From a virus, in the IMG/VR virus record IMGVR_UViG_3300043122_000072, positions 1 through 47,283 of that record: 47,283 nucleotides of DNA; one strand, given 5' to 3'. A model generated the notes under the pieces. That model was not told the DNA's origin and ran no database searches. It worked only from the letters and a program-made list of their open reading frames with translations. The translations under genes were made by a program, and so were the position numbers. How positions within the stretch are numbered: the first letter of the stretch is position 1; every line of letters begins with the position of its first letter. Positions 7,390-12,255 of this stretch are shown piece after piece.

Positions 7390-8115
7390 TCAACCTTGCA
7401 GCCGCTCCAATGTTTGGCGTGTGCGCGCCACGCGTTCAGTTGCGCTGGCCTCAACAGCTGCCATTGCGACGCGCGAAGGGTATTCATCCCAGCCTAGAGC
7501 CTCCTGAGCCCACCCAAGCCACAGCTCGAACCGGTCAGGGCCATAAAGCTTTGACGTCCCCCAAAGGCCTTTACGCAACGTGCGGGCTTTATAGCGCGGC
7601 ACTTTATCTGTAGGTCCAAACCCTAAATAGCCGTCGTCTATGGCCGCAACCAAAGCCGTGTTTATTTCAGCCAGGCTATACCCAACCAGCAGCTCCGATT
7701 TACTGCGGAGAATGTGAGGCGCGTAAAGCCGCGCCCGCGCGGCGTTCAGAGATAAGCTGCACGCGACAGGTACAACGCTACTTGCCGCGACCATGAGCGC
7801 ATAACGCGGCGCGGCATATCGTTCGGCGCTCTCACGCGATCGCCGCGCGGCGTCATCGCCCCACTGCACTTTTTGACACTCAAAACACTTGGCTGGTGGC
7901 GCAGCTTTTGATCCGGTTATTTTAAAAGTGTGCAACCGCCCGCACGTCGTGCAACACCCCGAGAATTTATACTCGGTATATTCATGGCCGCTACCAGACG
8001 TTCTGTCTGACATATCTATAAATTTGTAGTCGCGGCCTTGGCACACCAGCGCCATACCTGGTGCTAATTCCACACCAGCAGGCAGCCAAAACGGTATTCT
8101 TACGCGCTTAGCCAT
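7390..8115 (-). CDS. Hypothetical protein with zinc-ribbon (241 aa)
   Basis: The start at 8115 (MAKRVRIPFWLPAG) has RBS GAGGAT; the longer frame to 8175 would run back through the promoter. Two cysteine pairs, CTTC (about residues 54-57) and CFEC (about 78-81), form a plausible zinc ribbon. The C-terminal half contains SLAEINTALVAAIDDGYLGF and a helical end. I recognise no family. An alternative frame just after its stop reads ...TPKEPDKF, the same C-terminal end as the repeated junction cassette, hinting that the true ancestral C-terminus lies there and was lost by a frameshift. Confidence 0.7.
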   Translation of the reverse strand: MAKRVRIPFWLPAGVELAPGMALVCQGRDYKFIDMSDRTSGSGHEYTEYKFSGCCTTCGRLHTFKITGSKAAPPAKCFECQKVQWGDDAARRSRESAERYAAPRYALMVAASSVVPVACSLSLNAARARLYAPHILRSKSELLVGYSLAEINTALVAAIDDGYLGFGPTDKVPRYKARTLRKGLWGTSKLYGPDRFELWLGWAQEALGWDEYPSRVAMAAVEASATERVARTRQTLERLQG

Positions 8116-8133
8116 ATACGTTTTATCCTCGAT

Positions 8134-8194
8134 TTGTCGTGTTTGTAGGCTTTGTACGTTTTGTCCAGAATACACATACGTGCGCTTTTTGCAA
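8134..8194 (-). promoter_or_regulatory. Leftward promoter with GACAAAAC and CCTACAAAC motifs
   Basis: On the minus strand TTGCAA (8189-8194), a 16-nt spacer and TATTCT (8167-8172) form a promoter for the 8115 gene. Between it and the start are GGACAAAACGTACAAAGCC and CCTACAAACACGACAAAT, carrying both motifs that recur at other promoters of this phage. Confidence 0.6.
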
Positions 8195-8430
8195 ATGTAA
8201 TTTTTGCGGCCTTATTTTTTCACCTTTTGCGCAAGCTCACTTTTTGCGTTACGGCCCAATAACATCATGCACTTAGCTCTGCAAAAGCGTTACGTTATGC
8301 GCGCATAGCGCACGTCGCTAATTGCGGCGTTATATATACATACGTTGGGCCCCATATCGGGCCCCAACCGTAACTGTCGGACAGTTTGGTTTCAGCCATT
8401 CCCCGCAGACGGCGGGGGCCTTGGGGGCCC
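8186..8430. other. Non-coding region with TTTTTGC repeats and GC hairpins
   Basis: No credible gene lies between 8195 and 8500. TTTTTGC or TTTTGC occurs at 8186, 8201, 8225 and 8241, with a reversed GCAAAA near 8283. It is followed by an AT-rich stretch (8331-8342) and two strong stems (8344-8368, GTTGGG with bulged CCC; about 8416-8433, GGGGCC/GGCCCC). The layout resembles iterons beside an AT-rich unwinding site, but could equally be operators. Confidence 0.4.
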
Positions 8431-8500
8431 CAGCCTGCTATGGCTTCACCAAACACGGAAAGACAAAGTGTGTGGTGGTGATTGGGTCATGCAGGATACA

Positions 8501-8541
8501 AAAAACCCCGCTACGCCAGTTAAGGCAAGAGCGGGGTTTTA
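8501..8541 (-). terminator. Bidirectional rho-independent terminator
   Basis: AAAACCCCGCT (8502-8512) pairs with AGCGGGGTTTT (8530-8540) around a 17-nt loop. It has T-runs on both strands, so it ends the leftward operon from 11009 and can stop rightward transcripts as well. Confidence 0.85.
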
Positions 8542-8555
8542 GGATTGTAGCCTGA

Positions 8556-8699
8556 TCATGGACTGGGGCCAGATCGCGGGGGAGGCTTGTCTAAGGGTTG
8601 GTCGGGTAGCCAGTACAGGCACGCGTATATGAGGCGGACAATCAGCAAGCTGATGATAGTCAGGAACAACGCGGACGCAGCGATTAGAATAATGAGCAT
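8556..8699 (-). CDS. Small membrane protein (47 aa)
   Basis: The leftward ATG at 8699 opens a frame whose first 30 residues are a single strong hydrophobic segment (MLIILIAASALFLTIISLLI, then VRLIYACLYWL), followed by a short proline-rich basic tail ending GPSP. The ribosome-binding site is weak (ATAGG). It sits between the gene at 8768 and the terminator at 8501, where a last operon gene is expected. Short single-span phage proteins of this kind include superinfection-exclusion and accessory lysis proteins, but nothing here decides which. Confidence 0.5.
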   Translation of the reverse strand: MLIILIAASALFLTIISLLIVRLIYACLYWLPDQPLDKPPPRSGPSP

Positions 8700-8767
8700 G
8701 GCTTGGGCCTATTCGGGGTTATCGGTAGCGGCGACGTATCTTATCAGGCCGCGCGGTCAGGCCCAAG

Positions 8768-9151
8768 TCAAACAGTTTGCAGGACCGTGAAACCGGCCTT
8801 TTCAAGGTTATGCTGCCATGAATAGCCATCATCCAGGCTTAAAGCGCGCTTAAGCTCGTTGCTCCGCTCAGCGCTGTGGTATGAAAGGCGGCCTTCGCCA
8901 TCCTGCATTGGCATTTTATCAGATGCCTTGCGTAAAGCGGCAGAGTGTTTATCATAGCCACAACCGCCGGCCGCTCCGCGTACCATTTCAACGCCAACCC
9001 ATTGCACATAGGTATACAAGCGGCCCATGTCGTTACGCGGGTATTTAAAAGCGATTGTCGCAACCATCTCGTCGTGATCCATGATCGCGTATGCTGAAAC
9101 GTTGGCAAAGGCTTTGCGGTGCTGTTCGTAAATGTCATATTTGGCGGTCAT
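8768..9151 (-). CDS. Hypothetical phage protein (127 aa)
   Basis: The start at 9151 (MTAKYDIYEQHRKAFANVSA) has GGAG nine bases upstream. The region YAIMDHDEMVATIAFKYPRN and YVQWVGVEMVRG, followed by AAGGCGYDKHSAALRKASDK, resembles a conserved small phage protein of unknown role in which a GCGYDK-type motif is kept. A conserved glycine-cysteine turn might indicate an enzyme, but no catalytic set is obvious. It belongs to the leftward operon started at about 11046. Confidence 0.7.
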   Translation of the reverse strand: MTAKYDIYEQHRKAFANVSAYAIMDHDEMVATIAFKYPRNDMGRLYTYVQWVGVEMVRGAAGGCGYDKHSAALRKASDKMPMQDGEGRLSYHSAERSNELKRALSLDDGYSWQHNLEKAGFTVLQTV

Positions 9152-9190
9152 TGTCTGTCTCCAAGCCCTACAAAGGGCCGTCAAGGGGTT

Positions 9191-9289
9191 TTAAGAGCGC
9201 AGGATAGCGTCAAGTAGCGCTAGCGTGGACACAGCGCCCACAAGCGTTAAACCGGCGGCTGTGGCGATTATTTCAAGCAGTGCGCGCAA
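9191..9289 (-). CDS. Tiny membrane protein (32 aa), TTG start
   Basis: Behind AAAGGAG on the minus strand a TTG start at 9289 opens RALLEIIATAAGLTLVGAVS and TLALLDAILRS, a single hydrophobic helix with an acidic residue on each side. It fills the gap between two better-supported genes and overlaps the end of the upstream one by 17 bases. Short length and the TTG start keep confidence low. Confidence 0.4.
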   Translation of the reverse strand: MRALLEIIATAAGLTLVGAVSTLALLDAILRS

Positions 9290-9473
9290 GGCGTGGCTCC
9301 TTTGCGATGTGGCGGCGCCATGCAAGGCGCTCTATTTCGGTGTAACGTGTCGGGCAATGGCCAATGTGTGTTACAAGCCATCCGTGTTTGTCAGTGTAGC
9401 GGCGCTTTGCCCAATCAATGACCTGCAAATAGCGCGACACGCCAGTGTCGTTGTCCCAGTGTTTATGTGTCAT
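9273..9473 (-). CDS. Small hypothetical protein (66 aa), HGWLVTHIGHCPTR
   Basis: ATG at 9473 follows GCAAGGATTAAACCC, a version of the ribosome-binding cassette used repeatedly in this operon. The protein (VSRYLQVIDWAKRRYTDKHG, then WLVTHIGHCPTRYTEIERLA) is basic with His and Cys residues, but no complete zinc motif. Function unknown. Confidence 0.65.
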   Translation of the reverse strand: MTHKHWDNDTGVSRYLQVIDWAKRRYTDKHGWLVTHIGHCPTRYTEIERLAWRRHIAKEPRLARTA

Positions 9474-9477
9474 GGGT

Positions 9478-9678
9478 TTAATCCTTGCGCGATATTGCGG
9501 ATGCGAAGAGGTTATGTCGCCCGTTAAGGATGTTTTCGGGGACCGGTTTCCCGGCTTTGATATATTCGTTTATTTTGTCTGTTTGCGCGTTGTATGCGTC
9601 AATCAAGCTGTTCGAGGGGACGTCACTTGAAAACATCCGGTAACCGTAAGGAATATGTGGCTGTAATGCGGTTGTCAT
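9478..9678 (-). CDS. Small hypothetical protein (66 aa)
   Basis: Leftward frame from ATG 9678, two bases before the stop of the next gene upstream. Contains SLIDAYNAQTDKINEYIKAG and ends FASAISRKD. No family recognised and the ribosome-binding site is weak (GGGGG 10 bases upstream), so it probably depends on coupling with the 9681-9863 gene. Confidence 0.6.
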   Translation of the reverse strand: MTTALQPHIPYGYRMFSSDVPSNSLIDAYNAQTDKINEYIKAGKPVPENILNGRHNLFASAISRKD

Positions 9679-9680
9679 GG

Positions 9681-9863
9681 TTATTCAACCCCCGGACGCC
9701 GCATACAGTCACGTAGCGCTATTAGGTTTTCCAAGGTATCGGGCATTTCAGCCTTGACGGCCAGACACGCAACCATATGCGCCTGTTCGGGTGAAACACC
9801 GCGCGCCAAGGCCGCATCGCGGGCTTCTTTTACGGCAGCTTTAATGCTCTGCGTGGTAGTCAT
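9681..9863 (-). CDS. Small helical hypothetical protein (60 aa)
   Basis: ATG at 9863 has a strong AGGAGG site. The protein is almost wholly helical (IKAAVKEARDAALARGVSPE, QAHMVACLAVKAEMPDTLEN) and ends RRPGVE. No known motif. It lies in the leftward operon between a larger hypothetical gene and another small one; 71 bases of apparently non-coding DNA separate it from the gene ending at 9935. Confidence 0.65.
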   Translation of the reverse strand: MTTTQSIKAAVKEARDAALARGVSPEQAHMVACLAVKAEMPDTLENLIALRDCMRRPGVE

Positions 9864-9934
9864 GGGCTTATCCTCCTATAATCAACGTCAATCGAGGGCG
9901 CGCTTGCGCTTACTAGCGGCGGTTTCGCAAAGCA

Positions 9935-10462
9935 TTACGCACATTCCGGGGCCTGCAGTCCTGCCCGTGTAATCCCGGCCCCAAATGCGTGCATATCGTT
10001 GTTGCACGCCGCATAATCAGGGTGCGCGGCCTCCTCTTTAGTCAAGTACCCCCGTAGCCTGTATTTTCCCCCCTCGCTCATTATCCTTTCGGCGTATGCC
10101 TCCGCTTTGTCGCATATCGCGCGCTCTGCCTCGTAAGTGGTGCGCTTTATGATGGCACGGGCCACGGCCTTGGCGATGCACACGCCATCGCTAAGTGACC
10201 AATGGTATTTAGGCGGTTCGACGCCTTGCGCTTGCCGCAGTGCCGCCTTGTCTGCGCTCTCACGGACGGCGGCGTTTAGCGCGTCCCACTTGCGCAGCGG
10301 TATGTCATTAAGATACTCGTCGGTGGAGGCCATGAGTACGTCCAGTCCTATGCGGTCCTCCACCAATTTAAAAGTTAGCGGAGTGGCAAACTGCAGGTAA
10401 TACGTCCAGAACAGCTTGCCGCTATCGGCCATGTATTCTTTATATGTGATAACCTTTTCCAT
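9935..10462 (-). CDS. Hypothetical phage protein (175 aa)
   Basis: ATG at 10462 follows AAGGAGTAAAGAAT. It is the largest gene in this operon. The N-terminal part (YKEYMADSGKLFWTYYLQFA) is aromatic-rich; the middle holds WSLSDGVCIAKAVARAIIKR and a long helix AERAICDKAEAYAERIMSEG; the end contains HPDYAACNND. No catalytic or binding motif can be named. It overlaps neither neighbour, and five bases separate it from the 43-residue gene upstream. Confidence 0.7.
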   Translation of the reverse strand: MEKVITYKEYMADSGKLFWTYYLQFATPLTFKLVEDRIGLDVLMASTDEYLNDIPLRKWDALNAAVRESADKAALRQAQGVEPPKYHWSLSDGVCIAKAVARAIIKRTTYEAERAICDKAEAYAERIMSEGGKYRLRGYLTKEEAAHPDYAACNNDMHAFGAGITRAGLQAPECA

Positions 10463-10467
10463 ATTCT

Positions 10468-10599
10468 TTACTCCTTATCGGCTTTATACCGTTTAACAGA
10501 CGTGACGGCACTGTCAGGTGCATTAGGCGCCACCACGGCCATAACTTGGCGCTTGGCTTGCTCCGCATCGGTGTATTCAACGTCATAAGTGCTCGACAT
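10468..10599 (-). CDS. Very small protein (43 aa)
   Basis: The ATG at 10599 sits behind GAGAAGGATTAAAATC, an exact copy of the ribosome-binding cassette also found before the 10744 start (16 bases including the start's last two positions differ only in A/G). The frame reads MSSTYDVEYTDAEQAKRQVM, AVVAPNAPDSAVTSVKRYKA, DKE. No function recognised. Position, cassette and tight spacing support a real gene. Confidence 0.6.
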   Translation of the reverse strand: MSSTYDVEYTDAEQAKRQVMAVVAPNAPDSAVTSVKRYKADKE

Positions 10600-10603
10600 G
10601 ATT

Positions 10604-10744
10604 TTAATCCTTCTCGGCTTGGTTGCGTTCCCACCGTTTAGACCATTCCCGCCAAGTCAAAAAATCATCAACAATCGCGTAAATGACGATGGCGGGCAGG
10701 AACCCGACCAAAACGGTAACAGTAATGATACGGGCGATTTCCAC
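10604..10744 (-). CDS. Small membrane protein (46 aa), GTG start
   Basis: GTG at 10744 lies behind CAAGGATTAAAATC. Residues about 6-28 (IITVTVLVGFLPAIVIYAIV) are one transmembrane helix, followed by a charged tail (WREWSKRWERNQAEKD). The same start cassette precedes the 10599 and 11009 genes, which supports this start over the upstream ATG inside the neighbouring gene. Role unknown; membrane exclusion or lysis-timing functions are possible but unproven. Confidence 0.6.
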   Translation of the reverse strand: MEIARIITVTVLVGFLPAIVIYAIVDDFLTWREWSKRWERNQAEKD

Positions 10745-10748
10745 GATT

Positions 10749-11009
10749 TTAATCCTTGTATACGAGGTGCGCATTATGCGACGCGTTGAACCGAAGTACC
10801 GTCCCATGATCCGTTAAGTGATAACGACCCTTGAAATGGGGGTACGGGGCGTTGCTATCATCGGGCTGGGTCAGGAGGCCAAGGGAAGCCAATTTTTCTA
10901 AAACGTTGCGACTACCGGCAATCTCAATGCTGGTATACATCTTGTTATCAAACTTGCTATATTTTGCGCCAGTTAAGACCGACAGCATTGACCGCGTTAC
11001 ATTTTCCAT
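10749..11009 (-). CDS. Small protein, possible winged-helix (86 aa)
   Basis: The ATG at 11009 follows AAGGGTTAAAATC; longer frames upstream run through the promoter. The product (MENVTRSMLSVLTGAKYSKF, SIEIAGSRNVLEKLASLGLL, YHLTDHGTVLRFNA) has a helix-helix-helix then YHLTDHGT, a pattern close to the wing of MarR-like or 'ALTDKG' winged-helix proteins. As the first gene of the leftward operon it could be its regulator. This is a motif impression, not a firm family match. Confidence 0.6.
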   Translation of the reverse strand: MENVTRSMLSVLTGAKYSKFDNKMYTSIEIAGSRNVLEKLASLGLLTQPDDSNAPYPHFKGRYHLTDHGTVLRFNASHNAHLVYKD

Positions 11010-11045
11010 GATTTTAACCCTTGGCTTGTGTGTTTGTGTAAGGCC

Positions 11046-11095
11046 AACGTATGCCGTTTGTAGGCTCTTGTCAACAGACAAAACAGACAAAACGT
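11046..11095 (-). promoter_or_regulatory. Leftward promoter with CCTACAAAC spacer and TTTTGTC repeats
   Basis: On the minus strand TTGACA (11069-11074), spacer AGAGCCTACAAACGGCA and TACGTT (11046-11051) start the leftward operon. Just upstream of the -35 box is GTTTTGTCTGTTTTGTCTG, a doubled copy of the second recurring motif. The spacer matches the 229-257 promoter in 15 of 17 positions. Confidence 0.75.
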
Positions 11096-11214
11096 CATAT
11101 AAAATTTGCATAATACAAGCGTTAGATATATCAATAATGGTATACCCCAAGACGAAATAAAATGCGGCCGCGCTAAAACACTGTAAAATCAATAGCTTAC
11201 GAGGATTGCAATAA

Positions 11215-11664
11215 ATGCCCAAAAGGTCTGGCCGCCTCACACCGCAAGAATTGACCTTTGCTAAGGTCATGTCCGATACGGGCGATAAGCACTATGCAGC
11301 GGACCAAGCGGGATACAGCAACGCCAAAGTACAGGGCTCCCAACTGATCAACAAGCCCGCCATACAGGCTCAGGTCATACAGTATCAGGCCGCGCGCCTG
11401 GTTGAACAAGGTCTGCCCGCTGCCATTGACTGCCTGATTGGGCTCGTCACCAACGACAAGGCCCCCGCTGGCGCGCGCGTACAGGCCGCTAAGATAATCC
11501 TGGACCGGTCATTTGGGGGCGATACGGGCGCTGCCGCCAAAGAATTGCACGAGATGACGCCAGACGAATTGCAGCAAGCCATCGATCGCTTGCGCAAAGA
11601 GGCAGCGGACCGGGCCAAGCCCGTGATCGATGTTGAACCCCAGGAAGGCAACATATTCGAGTAG
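11215..11664 (+). CDS. terS: Terminase small subunit
   Basis: A 149-residue protein with RBS GAGGA before the ATG. It has the terminase-small layout: LTPQELTFAKVM, then a helix-turn-helix-like HYAADQAGYSNAKVQGSQL, a central helical region (RLVEQGLPAAIDCLIGLVTN, AGARVQAAKIILDRSFG) and a charged C-terminus. It binds the packaging site and loads the large subunit, encoded far downstream at 17073. The C-terminus ends EGNIFE, a variant of the I-F tip on the replication proteins, which is unexpected for a packaging protein. Intergenic 11096-11214 contains AT-rich sequence and possible weak rightward promoters. Confidence 0.8.
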   Translation: MPKRSGRLTPQELTFAKVMSDTGDKHYAADQAGYSNAKVQGSQLINKPAIQAQVIQYQAARLVEQGLPAAIDCLIGLVTNDKAPAGARVQAAKIILDRSFGGDTGAAAKELHEMTPDELQQAIDRLRKEAADRAKPVIDVEPQEGNIFE

Positions 11665-11690
11665 CTGCGCTCACGTTGCGCGCAAAAGGC

Positions 11691-11718
11691 TTGACGTAAC
11701 CCCCGGATAGCCTAGTAT
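11691..11718 (+). promoter_or_regulatory. Promoter candidate after terS
   Basis: TTGACG (11691-11696), 16 bases, TAGTAT (11713-11718). It would transcribe the 11720-12060 non-coding region. Confidence 0.5.
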
Positions 11719-11719
11719 T

Positions 11720-12060
11720 TAAGTGTATTAGGCAGGGACTAACGAGCGGGCGGCGCGCTAATGCGAGGCGTTCGCACTGGTGGCAGGCCGTAACGGCCCG
11801 AGCCGACCCCCGGGGTATAGCACGAACCGGTCCGCGAAACGTCAGCCCCACGCCCGGACAAAAATGCGCCCTAAAATCCAAACCGGACGTATTGTCCGAC
11901 AAGGCCCGATAAGGTACGATAAGGCCCGCAACGCCCCGTGATACCTCAACGGTAATCCCCGTTGACCCGAGGAGCGCAGGCTGAGTTCCTCTTGCCGCCC
12001 GGCAGGGGCTAGAGCCAAGCCCGACAAGGCGTACAGACCGATTTCCTCTTGCCGCCCAGC
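11720..12060 (+). other. Non-coding, repeat-rich region downstream of terS
   Basis: No open frame here is convincing on either strand. It holds a 15-bp direct repeat TTCCTCTTGCCGCCC (11986-12000 and 12043-12057), two AAGGCCCG copies and two GATAAGG copies near 11904-11930, and short palindromes such as GGCCGTAACGGCC. A location next to terS fits a packaging (pac/cos) site, or a structured RNA made from the 11691 promoter; neither is shown. Confidence 0.45.
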
Positions 12061-12068
12061 CCCCTCGC

Positions 12069-12097
12069 TTGACAACGCGGTTGCACTAGGATACAAA
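12069..12097 (+). promoter_or_regulatory. Promoter before the tail fibre leader
   Basis: TTGACA (12069-12074), 17 bases, TACAAA (12092-12097). It is followed about 60 bases later by a full terminator, so its main product may be a short RNA. Confidence 0.65.
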
Positions 12098-12103
12098 AAA
12101 GAC

Positions 12104-12194
12104 ACTCAACGCCACGGACGTGCCTAACCCTCCCTGAAAACCCGACCCACTATAGCGCTGACTGGGGCCTAAAAGCCCTGTCAGCGTTCTTTTT
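12104..12194 (+). ncRNA. Candidate small RNA or attenuator (about 90 nt)
   Basis: The promoter at 12069-12097 predicts a start near 12104, and an intrinsic terminator ends at 12194, with no plausible reading frame between. Either a free small RNA is made or the terminator attenuates late transcription into the tail fibre gene. Confidence 0.45.
12156..12194 (+). terminator. Rho-independent terminator
   Basis: CGCTGAC pairs with GTCAGCG, an inner GGGC/GCCC extends the stem after a T-T mismatch, and TTCTTTTT follows. Confidence 0.9.
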
Positions 12195-12212
12195 GTTGCC
12201 CCCCTGACCGAT

Positions 12213-12245
12213 TGTATGTATGTTGGCTGTACCTCCATACATACA
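12213..12245 (+). promoter_or_regulatory. Hairpin directly before the tail fibre start
   Basis: TGTATGTATG and CATACATACA form a perfect 10-bp stem with a 13-nt loop ending 10 bases before the ATG at 12256. No clear ribosome-binding site is present, so the stem could control translation start. Confidence 0.6.
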
Positions 12246-12255
12246 GGCGCGGCAC

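Noticed and set aside
8322-8555. Open frames on the plus strand in the 8.3-8.5 kb gap
   Set aside because: They run through the terminator stem at 8501-8541 and GC hairpins, have no ribosome-binding site and a low-complexity product.
10440-10634. 64-residue leftward frame at this place
   Set aside because: A different frame (10468-10599) has the repeated ribosome-binding cassette and correct spacing to its neighbours.
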